From positions 1 through 37,424 of the forward strand of contig CAZAYB010000001.1 of assembly GCA_964489215.1 (NCBI GenBank): 37,424 nt of DNA, read 5' to 3'. Of the stretch, positions 25,748-34,593 are shown piece after piece. Below the pieces are notes generated by a model. It ran no database searches and was not told the origin of the DNA. It was given only the letters and a program-made list of their open reading frames with translations. The stretch's first letter is position 1; each line of letters starts with the position of its first letter. Both the position numbers and the translations under genes were made by a program. The DNA is from CAZAYB01 sp964489215 (GTDB taxonomy: Bacteria > Planctomycetota > Phycisphaerae > Sedimentisphaerales > Anaerohalosphaeraceae).

Positions 25748-27337
25748 TCAGTCCCCGCCGCCAAGATGCTCATAAACAGTCTTGCGCATAATATCTTCAA
25801 CCTCGTCATCAGCCTCACCAAGCCATATCCTGTACTGAGCCAACGCCTGACGAATAAACATCTCAACTCCGCTTATGGTCTTGGCACCTGCCTCTTTAGC
25901 ATATCGCAAAAGCTTTGTCTCCTGAGGATTGTAAACAGTATCAAAAACCACCATATCACTGCTGATAACATCCTTATCCAGAACACTCGATTCAACATTA
26001 GGATACATCCCGATACTCGTACAGTTAATCACAATGTCAGCCTCAAGCTTATCAAGCTCATTAAAACGTTTATAACTGCACTTTAACTCCTCTGCCAAAG
26101 AAGAAGCTTTTGATTCGGTCCTGTTATATATTGTAACCTCGCTGCCGTAATGGACAAGCCCCCCTATAACAGCACGAGCCACTCCCCCTGCACCAATAAC
26201 AACCGCTTTTTTGCCATGAAGACCATGTCGGTCACAACCCATTGCCGCTGTAAGAGCGTCCATCGCACCTTCATAATCTGTATTGAAACCCTGAACAATA
26301 CCGCCAAAACCAACCTTAAGAGTATTGATAGCTCCAATCGCAGTAGACGGGGTTTCAAGATAATCGCCTTCATGACCTGCAAAACCAAGTGCGTTAGCCT
26401 TATGGGGGATTGTAACGCTGAATCCCTTAAAGTTCAGCCAGCCCTCATTAGCCCTTTTAACAGCTCCATTTACAAACTCGTCAAACCCTTCCTTAAAACC
26501 GCCTGTAAGTATCGGAAGATAAACCGCGTTTATTCCCTTCTTATCAAAACAGGCGTTAAAAATCGCAGGACTAAGCGAATGACCCACAGGATCACCGATA
26601 ACACCGTATATATCCGTATCCTTATTGATACTGTCCCAGCGAAAAAGACCTTTCATATTATCTAAACTTATCTGACCATCAGCAGTGGCACTGTTGTCAT
26701 CAAGACTGCAGTAAGTAATAAAACTATCCAGCTTCTTAGCCAAAACCCGGCTTATAACACCTTCATCACCCATGCAAAGAACTATCGCCTCGCTATCCTT
26801 GTCACGAAGAACATCAAAAGCCATAAAACAATCACTGACATGATTGGCTCTGAAAACAAGCTTTGGAATAGCCTCAGGACAAACCGCAAGAATACTGTCA
26901 TACATAAGCTCAATACCCCTGCCAAGTCGGTCAAGCTTAAAAGGCCCTTCCATACTATGGCGAGAAAGAATCAAACGGCAATCCGCATGAGTGCTTAAAA
27001 CCGAACGAAGCTTTTTTTCAACCTTGCCCTTGAAATTAAGTATCTCACAGTCTATAAAATCAGCTCCGCACTTAACTGACTCAACAAGAACCTCCGTTCG
27101 AAGATCAATATCCCAGTCCTTAGCCCCTCCTTCCTTAATATCTCTGCATGTTACAAGTATCTTGAAAGGATTCTTATCGGCCATAGATAAATATTCACGA
27201 ACGATCTCTACGCTCAGCTGATCAAGATAATCAACTCTAAGCTCAACAAGATCGACACCGCTCTCACGGGCCCTGCTAAGCATCGAACCTGCCTCACATA
27301 AATCCTTACCGCATATAGGAACTGCCAAAAGTGTCAT
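25748..27337 (-). CDS. aroDE: Bifunctional 3-dehydroquinate dehydratase / shikimate dehydrogenase
   Basis: One protein carries two consecutive shikimate-pathway steps. Residues about 1-225 are a type I dehydroquinase: ELRVDYLD, catalytic His in LSRHSMEG and Schiff-base Lys in IPKLVFRANH. Residues about 240-525 are shikimate dehydrogenase: YGVIGDPVGHSLSPAIFN, FSVTIPHKANA with the catalytic Lys, AINTL, GFNTDYEGA, the NADP loop GAGGVARAV and the C-terminal QALAQYRIWLG. I chose the ATG at 27337 (MTLLAVPICGK); a TTG further upstream at 27358 would add seven residues without family support. Such AroDE fusions are known from plants, chlamydiae and planctomycetes, which supports the proposed phylum. 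Confidence 0.95.
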   Translation of the reverse strand: MTLLAVPICGKDLCEAGSMLSRARESGVDLVELRVDYLDQLSVEIVREYLSMADKNPFKILVTCRDIKEGGAKDWDIDLRTEVLVESVKCGADFIDCEILNFKGKVEKKLRSVLSTHADCRLILSRHSMEGPFKLDRLGRGIELMYDSILAVCPEAIPKLVFRANHVSDCFMAFDVLRDKDSEAIVLCMGDEGVISRVLAKKLDSFITYCSLDDNSATADGQISLDNMKGLFRWDSINKDTDIYGVIGDPVGHSLSPAIFNACFDKKGINAVYLPILTGGFKEGFDEFVNGAVKRANEGWLNFKGFSVTIPHKANALGFAGHEGDYLETPSTAIGAINTLKVGFGGIVQGFNTDYEGAMDALTAAMGCDRHGLHGKKAVVIGAGGVARAVIGGLVHYGSEVTIYNRTESKASSLAEELKCSYKRFNELDKLEADIVINCTSIGMYPNVESSVLDKDVISSDMVVFDTVYNPQETKLLRYAKEAGAKTISGVEMFIRQALAQYRIWLGEADDEVEDIMRKTVYEHLGGGD

Positions 27338-27379
27338 ATTAACTCTGCTGAAAAACAATAAAATTTACTCAAAAACGTA

Positions 27380-27408
27380 ACAATAGCCCCAAACCAACTT
27401 AATTGCAA
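27380..27408 (-). promoter_or_regulatory. Candidate promoter of the aroDE-argG-pilD unit
   Basis: On the minus strand, TTGCAA (27408-27403), a 17-base spacer and TATTGT (27385-27380) precede the aroDE ATG by 42 bases. It lies just after the terminator of the redoxin gene, where a new promoter is expected. Confidence 0.35.
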
Positions 27409-27438
27409 GATAAATCAGTGACTTGCCCCCCAATGCGC

Positions 27439-27473
27439 AAAAAAAAACGCCGGTCAAATCATCAACCGGCGTT
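27439..27473 (-). terminator. Rho-independent terminator of the Cys-rich redoxin gene
   Basis: Reading the minus strand, AACGCCGGT (27473-27465) pairs perfectly with ACCGGCGTT (27454-27446) around a 10-base loop. The T-run covers 27447-27439. It lies 37 bp after the redoxin stop and isolates that gene from the aroDE unit. Confidence 0.9.
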
Positions 27474-27509
27474 ATCTAAAACAAACCTGATTTAATCTGT
27501 TACGAAAAA

Positions 27510-28706
27510 CTATTTAGCATATTTAACACTGCAGCCATAAGGCTTTACATAACTGTAAGCAATTTCATTACCAGCTGCAAGGTCCGTCAAAACCTTATCA
27601 ACGTAATTGATATATTCATCACCCTGAACCTTGCCCCGGGGAGCATTATCGAACGCACCGCGGTAAACCAGATTGCCGTCCTTGCCCAATATGAAGATAT
27701 GAGGAGTAGTCCTGGCACCAAACTTCTTACCTACCGAACCATCACTGTCAATCAAAATAGGAACACTTACATCGTACTTTTCCGCAAACTTGCTGTTACT
27801 CTTGGCATCGGAATAATGCGTACTGTTTACGGTCAGCCATACAACACCATTATCAGACCATTTCTCTGCAAGTTTTTGCATATCCCCGCTCTGATAATGA
27901 GGCTTATCGAAAGGACAATCATAATTGAGCCATTCAAGAACGACTATCTTACCTGCGTTATCTGCAAGAGTAACCTCATTGCCATTATGATCTTTCAAAG
28001 TAAAATTCAGATTATATATTGCCCTGTCCTTACTTACAGCTGAACCTGAGTTATCCGATACTGCCTTATTCGATTTACAGGCCGTCTTTGCTCTCGGACA
28101 GCAGCCAGCTTTAACCGCTTTGACAGCACAGCCTGCTCTTTTCAATCCTTTGCCTTTATCGCAATGCTTTTTAACAGCATCACCCTCATTAGACTCAAGA
28201 TTGGCCTGGGCTACTTCCTGACCATGATAGGGACAGCCGCTTTTTGCAGCTTTGCCCTTGCCTTTATCACATTCTTTTGCGGCCTTGTCACATTTGGCAG
28301 CAGAGTCGGAACATTTAGCTTTATTTTTCTCACATAATGCCTGCTTATCTGAACATCCACCGTGGTCGTGATTATGACAGCATTTTTTAACTTTTAAGCA
28401 ACTGCCGCCTTGTTTATCACTTTTCTTACAGCACTTAGCTTCGCCTTCCTCACATTTTGTTCCAGCTTTACAGCAGGATTTACTGCCGCTTTCACACTTC
28501 TTTGCTTCCGAACAACCGGAACCGCATTTTTTGGCGCAATCTTTATCACATTTTTTTTCGCATGTTTTCGTACACTCACCCACCTCTTTGCTGTCGCACT
28601 TCAAAGACTCTTCTTTGGCATGATTATCTGCAAATACCGAAGAAAACCCCCATGAAAGTACCGAAAACAGGGCAAATACCAAAATTAACCTTTTAAACCT
28701 CATCAT
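27510..28706 (-). CDS. Exported redoxin with N-terminal Cys-rich, metal-binding-like region
   Basis: This predicted exported thiol protein has 398 residues. A signal peptide (1-26, ending SVFA) is followed by a Cys/Lys-rich region (37-210) with 27 cysteines and an HNHDHGG His cluster at 111-117. A thioredoxin-fold redoxin domain of the AhpC/TSA-like group follows (about 226-390). The redoxin part shows VVLEWLNYDCPFDKPHYQSGDMQ with C264, GVVWLTVNST, the cis-Pro loop ARTTPHIFIL and the family C-terminus YGCSVKY with C392, a probable resolving Cys. In the first region cysteines recur every four residues (45-65) and later every seven (118-146), as on one helix face. This part is probably a metal-binding or thiol-buffer domain, which is inference. 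GGGAG precedes two tandem ATGs (28706 and 28703). Confidence 0.88.
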   Translation of the reverse strand: MMRFKRLILVFALFSVLSWGFSSVFADNHAKEESLKCDSKEVGECTKTCEKKCDKDCAKKCGSGCSEAKKCESGSKSCCKAGTKCEEGEAKCCKKSDKQGGSCLKVKKCCHNHDHGGCSDKQALCEKNKAKCSDSAAKCDKAAKECDKGKGKAAKSGCPYHGQEVAQANLESNEGDAVKKHCDKGKGLKRAGCAVKAVKAGCCPRAKTACKSNKAVSDNSGSAVSKDRAIYNLNFTLKDHNGNEVTLADNAGKIVVLEWLNYDCPFDKPHYQSGDMQKLAEKWSDNGVVWLTVNSTHYSDAKSNSKFAEKYDVSVPILIDSDGSVGKKFGARTTPHIFILGKDGNLVYRGAFDNAPRGKVQGDEYINYVDKVLTDLAAGNEIAYSYVKPYGCSVKYAK

Positions 28707-28973
28707 TTAACTCCCTTCAAAAAAGCTTAACAAAAACCATATTAACATAACTTCTGGTTTATTGTACGGCTCTAAAATCTCATTGTTTGAAATAATCATA
28801 CCTTTTTGTGGATTAATATCCATAAAAACAACTGATTAAAGACCTCAAACAAAACTTTTTGCACTAAAACACCCGCCTGCTGCCCCCTGCCAACATCCTT
28901 AACCCCGGCCAAAATACAAAGATTGTGCGTTTTTTTGTTTGTTGAAGTAAAGAATTGAAATAATACCCGGATA

Positions 28974-31900
28974 TTAACTGTTCCAGGCAGTCTCCAGTAA
29001 ACTCGGGACGTCTATAATAAGACTTACCTTGCCATCACCCATGATAGCTCCGCCGGAAATACCAGCAACATTACTGAGTCCGCCCCCAAGACTCTTAATG
29101 ACAACCTGATGCTGACCCAAAAGTTCATCAACCATCAAAGAACCTCTCTTACCATCTTCCTCAACAACAACAAGAGAGGCCTCATGTGGAACCTCAGTAT
29201 CTGGTTTCACACCGAACAGGCTATAAAGACGAACCATCGGTATCAATGAACCATGTACCATTGCCATTTCTCCCCGGCCTGCAACGGTATTGATATCCTT
29301 CTCTTCCGGACTTATGCAGCACTCGATTGACGTAATCGGAATAATATATCGCTGACTGCCTATACGGACAACCTGACCGTCAATAATTGCCATTGTCAAA
29401 GGCAGCCGAATTGTAAAAGTAGTACCCTTGCCCTTTTCCGAAACAATATCGATCTTACCTCTCAAAGATTCAATATTCTTCTTTACAACATCCATCCCCA
29501 CTCCACGACCGGATATATCAGTAACTTTCGCTGCCGTTGAAAGACCCGCACTGAATATCAGCTTGTAAACATCCTGATCTGATAAATTATCGCTCTCAGA
29601 AACTATACCATTGGAAATTGCCTTACTCAGTATCTTTTCCTTATCAAGGCCTTTACCGTCATCGATTATCTCGATTACAATATTACCTGCCTGATGAAAT
29701 GCCCTGAGCTTAACAGTCCCTATAGGTTCCTTACCTGACTGCTTACGATCCTCATTAGCTTCAATTCCATGATCAACAGAATTTCGTATCATATGTACTA
29801 ACGGGTCCGCTATCTGATCAACTACAATTCGGTCAAGCTCAGTTTCTTCCCCTTCAGTAATAAAATTAACCTTCTTACCAGACTTTTGCGAAAGATCACG
29901 AACAAGCCTGGCCATCTTCTGAAATACCCCCTGGATAGGTACCATACGCATCATCATCGAAAGCTCCTGAAGCTCACGAACTATTTTGCCCTGATGGTTA
30001 ATTTTGCCGAAAAGATCATGCTCCTGACTAAGAGCGTTATTATTGCTGACTCCCTGAATAACCATCGACTGGGCAATAACAAGCTCTCCAACCATATTCA
30101 CAAGCTCATCAAGCCTTTGCGTACTTACCTTTATCTTTTCATCTGAAGTAGCTGCCTTCTTTGTAAGGGATGCTCCCTTAGCAGCTCCACCACCCTCAGA
30201 CTGCTCCTTTCCTGAACCTGCTTCATCACTTTTTTCCTCTTTTTTAACTGGCCCGGAATCACTCTTAACCCCACCAGCATCACTTGCTGTAGATTCCCTG
30301 GATTCGGCTTGCTCCTGCTGCTCTACAGCAGCTTTAGGCTCTTGTTCCGCAGATTTCTTTACTGCTGTTTCCGAAACCTCACCAGGCTTCTGCTCAGCTT
30401 CGTCCTTATCCTCAACCGCCTCTGCACTCTCACAAGAACTGTCTACTGGCTCAGACTCACCAGCGGACTCTTCAACTGCCTTCTCACCGTCTTGTTCCGC
30501 TTGCTCAGCAACCTGTGATGTCTGAGGTTCCGCTTCAGCAGCCTTTTCAACCTTATTCTCTGTCGATGTGGCCTCACCAGCACCCTCAGTCGATGAACTT
30601 TCGGCCCCCTGGGCCACTTCTTCACCCTGAGTACAGGCTTTTAACCTGGCTATAAGCTCCGGCAATTCAGGATTAGAGCTGACAGTCAATGAACCATTAA
30701 CTGCATCCTGAAGTGATTCCATCATACTCTTGAGCTGATCAACAGAGTCGAACACAACGTTCATGTTATTACCTGTCAGCTCAAGTTCACCTTTCCTGCC
30801 CATATCAAGAAGATTCTCTGCGGCATGCGCCAAAGAACCTATCTCAGTTAAATTCAGAAATCCCGCCATACCCTTAATAGTATGGAAACCTCTGAATATA
30901 AGATTAATCGCCTCAGAATCGCCGGGAGAATTCTCAACCTCCAGCAAACCCGCTTCAACACTTTCGATATGTTCGGCCGCCTCGGTAATAAAATCCATGA
31001 CCAAAGGAAGGTCATCTTCATCAAGAACTGTAGGCTCGGCTGTTTCCTGCTCAGATTCTGAAGATTCTGCCTCTTTTGATGCATCCTGCTCAGTAGCTGA
31101 ATCAGAAGCTGAAGAAGAAACATCAGAAGATTCGGCCTTTTCAGATTCCTCAGATACTTTTTCCTGTTTCGTCTCTTCACTAACTTCAACATCACCCTGA
31201 ACCTGCTCTTGAACCTCTTCACCTGAATCTGGTTTTGAATCAGAATCCGATACTTCTATCTCTTCAGATTCCTTAGCCTCTTCTGCAGCNNNNNNNNNNN
31301 NNNNNNNNNNNNNNNNNNNNNNNNNNNNNNNNNNNNNNNNNNNNNNNNNNNNNNNNNNNNNNNNNNNNNNNNNNNNNNNNNNNNNNNNNTCACTGTTTGC
31401 CTGTGATTCTTCAGACTGTAAAGCTTCCTCAGGTTTGGCTTGATCATCGTCAGACTCGCTCTTAACATCTGACTTAGCTTCACCATCAGGCTTAACTTCT
31501 TCCTTTGGCTGTGAAATCTCCCCCTTTTCCTGAACTGCAGCTGGCTCCGATTTATCAGCCTTAGCTTCAACCTCACCTTTCACATCACAAGCCTCCTCCT
31601 CAATCGGATGCTCTGGCTCGGCACTTTCCGACTCAACCGTAGCCTCCTCTTTCTGTTTCGGCTCAGGCTCAACTTTACCAGCAGCTGAATCATCAACCTC
31701 AACGACTGCCTCCTTTTGTTCCTCACCAACCGGCTTTACTTCCTCAGGTCCAGCCTTTTCAATACCCTCAATATCATCACCGTCTCCAACAAGATTCTCA
31801 AGATCGCTCTCATTACCCTTAAAATCAAGCTGCTCTGTCAAAGCCCCGAGAGTTGATATCATTCGGGAAACACTTTGCAATGAATCATCAGTATTATCGA

Positions 31901-32126
31901 TCTCTTTAGCAAGAAGGGCCTGAACTATCTCACTGGCAGAAGTAGTTGCATACTTTGTCTGCTCCTTAAGCTGATCGGGAATTGCGGCAACCTGGTCAAC
32001 ATAACCGCCTATCTCTTCCAGAAGCTCAAGCAAACTCTCTACTTCAGAAAAATCGGATTGCTGTGCCGATGTAACAGCGGATGCCGCCTTTTGTACCAGT
32101 TCTCTAAGTTTATCAGCTTCGCTCAT
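28974..32126 (-). CDS. cheA: Chemotaxis histidine kinase CheA with long acidic linkers (contains sequence gap)
   Basis: This is the cytoplasmic kinase of the chemotaxis array, phosphorylating CheY from receptor input. In order it has a helical N-terminal region (1-115) of no assigned family and a long Glu/Ser/Ala-rich linker broken by 100 N. Next come the HPt domain with phospho-His near residue 415 (IFRGFHTIKGMAGF), a second acidic linker, the dimerisation domain (RLDELVNMVGELVIAQS) and HATPase (MIRNSVDHGIE, IIDDGKGLD, TDISGRGVGMDVVKK). A CheW-like domain (LTMAIIDGQVVRI to the end) closes the protein. About 1,050 residues against 650-750 is usual; no P2 CheY-binding domain is evident. I chose the ATG at 32126, six bases after GGTGA; an ATG at 32132 would add two residues. 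Confidence 0.94.
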   Translation of the reverse strand: MSEADKLRELVQKAASAVTSAQQSDFSEVESLLELLEEIGGYVDQVAAIPDQLKEQTKYATTSASEIVQALLAKEIDNTDDSLQSVSRMISTLGALTEQLDFKGNESDLENLVGDGDDIEGIEKAGPEEVKPVGEEQKEAVVEVDDSAAGKVEPEPKQKEEATVESESAEPEHPIEEEACDVKGEVEAKADKSEPAAVQEKGEISQPKEEVKPDGEAKSDVKSESDDDQAKPEEALQSEESQANSXXXXXXXXXXXXXXXXXXXXXXXXXXXXXXXXXXAAEEAKESEEIEVSDSDSKPDSGEEVQEQVQGDVEVSEETKQEKVSEESEKAESSDVSSSASDSATEQDASKEAESSESEQETAEPTVLDEDDLPLVMDFITEAAEHIESVEAGLLEVENSPGDSEAINLIFRGFHTIKGMAGFLNLTEIGSLAHAAENLLDMGRKGELELTGNNMNVVFDSVDQLKSMMESLQDAVNGSLTVSSNPELPELIARLKACTQGEEVAQGAESSSTEGAGEATSTENKVEKAAEAEPQTSQVAEQAEQDGEKAVEESAGESEPVDSSCESAEAVEDKDEAEQKPGEVSETAVKKSAEQEPKAAVEQQEQAESRESTASDAGGVKSDSGPVKKEEKSDEAGSGKEQSEGGGAAKGASLTKKAATSDEKIKVSTQRLDELVNMVGELVIAQSMVIQGVSNNNALSQEHDLFGKINHQGKIVRELQELSMMMRMVPIQGVFQKMARLVRDLSQKSGKKVNFITEGEETELDRIVVDQIADPLVHMIRNSVDHGIEANEDRKQSGKEPIGTVKLRAFHQAGNIVIEIIDDGKGLDKEKILSKAISNGIVSESDNLSDQDVYKLIFSAGLSTAAKVTDISGRGVGMDVVKKNIESLRGKIDIVSEKGKGTTFTIRLPLTMAIIDGQVVRIGSQRYIIPITSIECCISPEEKDINTVAGRGEMAMVHGSLIPMVRLYSLFGVKPDTEVPHEASLVVVEEDGKRGSLMVDELLGQHQVVIKSLGGGLSNVAGISGGAIMGDGKVSLIIDVPSLLETAWNS
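31290..31389. other. 100-N assembly gap inside the cheA linker
   Basis: Exactly 100 N interrupts the repetitive acidic linker of cheA. Both sides read in the same frame through the placeholder, so one gene is likely, but the true length and residue count are unknown. A collapsed low-complexity repeat would explain the break. Confidence 0.95.
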
Positions 32127-32199
32127 TATCATTCACCAGTATCAGGTATTGCCAATTATTGCGCCCTGAAAATACCTACAAACTCTATATCTTAAAAAC

Positions 32200-32227
32200 T
32201 AATCGGCTAATAATAGTCGCCTGTTTA
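32200..32227 (-). promoter_or_regulatory. Candidate FliA (sigma-28) promoter of cheA
   Basis: On the minus strand, TAAACAGG (32227-32220), a 12-base spacer and GCCGATTA (32207-32200) resemble the TAAAGTTT-N11-GCCGATAA consensus with one mismatch in the -10 and one extra spacer base. The -10 is 73 bases upstream of the cheA ATG. It is weaker than the flagellin promoters. Confidence 0.45.
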
Positions 32228-32388
32228 GAACTATTATTGACCTCTTCCAATTTGGCAGTTTAAAAATTGCGACCTATAAAATCAGCTAATAACCACTAAA
32301 AAACTCAAAATCATAACTATCCCAAATTGCTAACCAAAATTCGTCCACAAATTTAAAAAAATCAAAACATAAAATGAATAAAGCGCAT

Positions 32389-32411
32389 AAAAACGGACCT
32401 TTAAAAGGTCC
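32389..32411 (-). terminator. Intrinsic terminator after fliS (first copy)
   Basis: On the minus strand, GGACCTT (32411-32405) pairs with AAGGTCC (32401-32395) around a 3-base loop, followed by GTTTTT. It stands 42 bp past the fliS stop and closes the flagellin-fliS unit before cheA. Confidence 0.75.
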
Positions 32412-32452
32412 TGAAAATGCTAATATTAAAATTTTACCGACTGACTACTCTA

Positions 32453-32812
32453 TCAGTCCGCTATCGCCTTCCAACTGCTGTTTAACTCCTCAAGAATATC
32501 TATAACTTCCTGGATAAGATTTAAATCACAGTTGAAATTGGCTTTGCCAAGATGCCTGGACATGAAATTATAAAGCGAACGCAGATTATCCGCGATATCG
32601 CCTCCCTGTTCCATATCAAGAGTCATATTAAGCTCGTATATGATATCTATAGCCTTATTAATATTATGACCCTTACCTGCGTAATCTTTCGCCTCTATAT
32701 CGCGGATCGCCTGCTTAAGAAACCTAATCGCTCCGTCATAAAGCATGACAACCAGTTTACTCTTACTCTGGGTAGTAACCGATGTCTGCCTGTAACTGTC
32801 AAGTCCGTTCAT
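32453..32812 (-). CDS. fliS: Flagellin-specific chaperone FliS (copy 1)
   Basis: FliS binds the C-terminal helix of flagellin in the cytoplasm, prevents early polymerisation and hands it to the flagellar export gate. The 119-residue product is all-helical and shows the family blocks SYRQTSVTTQSKSKLVVMLYDGAIRFLKQA, KGHNINKAIDIIYEL, LDMEQGGDIADNLRSLYNFM and a C-terminal ILEELNSSWKAI. I chose the ATG at 32812, with GGGAG five bases upstream; an in-frame GTG at 32818 would overlap that ribosome-binding site. The second copy (34186-34545) is also 119 residues, which supports this start. It follows a flagellin gene by 153 bp that holds a strong hairpin, and both are probably transcribed from that gene's FliA promoter. 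Confidence 0.93.
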   Translation of the reverse strand: MNGLDSYRQTSVTTQSKSKLVVMLYDGAIRFLKQAIRDIEAKDYAGKGHNINKAIDIIYELNMTLDMEQGGDIADNLRSLYNFMSRHLGKANFNCDLNLIQEVIDILEELNSSWKAIAD

Positions 32813-32905
32813 TTTCACTCCCTTGTACTGAAACTTATCGAAATAATCTCGAAACTTCCATGTAATCGAAAATTATACCGCAAACACCTAAACCTCTAAG
32901 TATAT

Positions 32906-32938
32906 CCCGACGGCAGACACATCTGCCCGCCGCCGGGG
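32906..32938 (-). repeat. Intercistronic hairpin between flagellin 1 and fliS 1
   Basis: A GC-rich structure lies in the 153-bp spacer. GGCAGA/TCTGCC (32912-32917/32922-32927) is flanked by CCCG/CGGG (32906-32909/32934-32937). Alternatively 32906-32913 pairs with 32930-32937 with one G-U wobble. No T-run follows on the minus strand. It probably reduces read-through or protects the flagellin mRNA 3' end. Confidence 0.6.
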
Positions 32939-32965
32939 TTATTTATATATATATATACTAAGGGG

Positions 32966-33826
32966 TTATCTCAGCAGCGATAAAGCCATCTGCGGCATTC
33001 CGTTTGCCTGCGACAGCATAGACACACCAGCATTCGACAGAACCTGGTTACGGGTCAACTGAGCCATTTCCGTTGCGACGTCAACGTCAGATATACGAGA
33101 CTCCGATGCCATCATGTTCTCACGGGTAATGTTAAGAACACTGTTGGTACTGTTCAAACGGTTCATCATATAACCGAACATCGCTCGGGCACTGTCCTTG
33201 GTCTCAATTGCGGTTGAAACAGTACTCAACGCACTTTTGGCTGCCGAAGCTGTACGTAATGATACAGATCCGCTGTCAAGACTAAGAGTTTCTCTTCTGA
33301 CATCAACTGCATTTACATCGATCTCAGAGTTATTGCCGCTTGTATCCTGGCCAAAGTGAATCGTTACCGCTGTAGCTCCGCTGCCCTGAGTAGCAGTAAG
33401 AGCACTGCTGCCCATTAAAAGCTTAACATTGTTAAACTCCGTCTTGGTTGCAATACGGTTGATTTCTTCTGCCATCTGCTGGAACTCATTGTCCATAATC
33501 TCACGCTGTTTACTTGAGTATGAACCCGTTGCTGCCTGCTCTGCAAGCTCCTTCATACGGATCAAAGCAGAGTCGATTGTAGCCATAGCTCCTTCAAATG
33601 TTTGAAGCATTGAAATACCATCCTGGGCATTTCGGGAACCCTGACTAAGCACAGCAATATCTGCTCGCATTAATTCACGAACAGCCAAACCTGCTGCGTC
33701 GTCCATTGCAGTGTTGATTCGAAGACCCGATGAAAGCCTTTCGACAGACCGGGCCAGAGCATCATAGCTGTCGCCAAGATGCCTTGCAGCATTTTCTGCC
33801 ATAATGTTGTTTTTGATTGCTAACAT
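32966..33826 (-). CDS. fliC: Flagellin (copy 1)
   Basis: This is the filament subunit secreted through the flagellar type III system. The 286-residue protein keeps the conserved ends: an N-terminal D0/D1 block SVERLSSGLRINTAMDDAAGLAVRELMRADI and a C-terminal block SRISDVDVATEMAQLTRNQVLSNAGVSML, ending MPQMALSLLR. The middle is short (about 140-200), so only a small or no D2/D3 surface domain is present. The N-terminus MLAIKNNIMAENAARHLG differs from the usual MAxxINTNxxSL. It is nearly collinear, with the same length, with the 35784-36644 copy. AAGGAG precedes the ATG, and a FliA promoter starts the transcript about 108 bases upstream. It is followed by fliS. Confidence 0.96.
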   Translation of the reverse strand: MLAIKNNIMAENAARHLGDSYDALARSVERLSSGLRINTAMDDAAGLAVRELMRADIAVLSQGSRNAQDGISMLQTFEGAMATIDSALIRMKELAEQAATGSYSSKQREIMDNEFQQMAEEINRIATKTEFNNVKLLMGSSALTATQGSGATAVTIHFGQDTSGNNSEIDVNAVDVRRETLSLDSGSVSLRTASAAKSALSTVSTAIETKDSARAMFGYMMNRLNSTNSVLNITRENMMASESRISDVDVATEMAQLTRNQVLSNAGVSMLSQANGMPQMALSLLR

Positions 33827-33940
33827 GTTCCAAACTCCTTAACTAAGTTCGCTGGGAAATTTGCCCCTGTCAGGACCGTTTTAAATTGTTAAATAAAACA
33901 AAGCTTGTCAAAGCATTTCCTAAAGCTTTAACACTTTGAA

Positions 33941-33967
33941 TTATCGGCTAAAAACAGGGGCACTTGA
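33941..33967 (-). promoter_or_regulatory. FliA (sigma-28) promoter of flagellin 1
   Basis: On the minus strand, TCAAGTGC (33967-33960), 11 bases and a perfect GCCGATAA (33948-33941) match the FliA consensus TAAAGTTT-N11-GCCGATAA. The predicted leader is about 108 bases. The rest of the 359-bp spacer (33827-34185) holds only this promoter and the terminator of fliS copy 2. Confidence 0.8.
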
Positions 33968-34069
33968 AGTCTTTTCCTGCAATGTAAAGAGGTTTGGAAC
34001 TACGACCGATAGTCTGCCTGATAAAAGCAAAATAATCGAACCGGACGTTAAAATTTTTATTAAAAAAAT

Positions 34070-34095
34070 AAAAAAAAGGCGCTAAATTAGCGCCT
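34070..34095 (-). terminator. Intrinsic terminator after fliS (second copy)
   Basis: On the minus strand, AGGCGCT (34095-34089) pairs with AGCGCCT (34083-34077) around a 5-base loop (extendable by two A-T pairs), followed by a run of eight T (34077-34070). It closes the flagellin 2-fliS 2 unit. Confidence 0.88.
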
Positions 34096-34185
34096 ATTTT
34101 ATCGTAACAACCCTAAAAAAACCCCCTCAAATTAACATAAACACCTTTAAAAAAGGTAATAAAAAATACATAACAATCGAAAAAC

Positions 34186-34545
34186 CTAAGCTATCGCCTT
34201 CCAGCCGCGATTAAGCTCCTCCAAAAGACCTATTACCTCTCTGACCATACCAACATCCTGCTTAATGCTCGCTTCACTCAATCGCTGCCACATAAAATTG
34301 TAAAGCTTGCGAAGATTCTGTGCCACCTCTCCGCCGTTCTCAATATCCAATACACTGTTAAGCTCAAATATGATATCCTGTGCTTTAACAATAAACTTGC
34401 CCTTTGCCTCGTAATCCTTTTTCTCCATTGCATCAATAGCCTGCTTCAAAAATTTGATCGTACCTTCATAAAGCATTACGATCACCCTGCCCTTATTCTG
34501 CGTGGATATTGATGTCTGCTCATAACTTTGGGTAGCTGTTGCCAT
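34186..34545 (-). CDS. fliS: Flagellin-specific chaperone FliS (copy 2)
   Basis: This is a second 119-residue FliS, with SYEQTSISTQNKGRVIVMLYEGTIKFLKQA, KGKFIVKAQDIIFELNSVLDIENGGEVAQNLRKLYNFMWQRL and LLEELNRGWKAIA. It clearly parallels the other copy but has diverged over its whole length, so the two may prefer different flagellins. AAGGGA stands ahead of the ATG at 34545. It follows flagellin 2 by 103 bp, which contain a hairpin, and is closed by an intrinsic terminator. It probably depends on the flagellin 2 FliA promoter. Confidence 0.93.
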   Translation of the reverse strand: MATATQSYEQTSISTQNKGRVIVMLYEGTIKFLKQAIDAMEKKDYEAKGKFIVKAQDIIFELNSVLDIENGGEVAQNLRKLYNFMWQRLSEASIKQDVGMVREVIGLLEELNRGWKAIA

Positions 34546-34593
34546 TTTATTTCCCTTTCACAATATAATCACCATAAATACAGACTTCAGACA

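Noticed and set aside
30763..31200. 145-codon Ser-rich plus-strand open frame
   Set aside because: It is the reverse reading of the Glu/Ser-rich CheA linker; low-complexity codons rarely give stops on the opposite strand.
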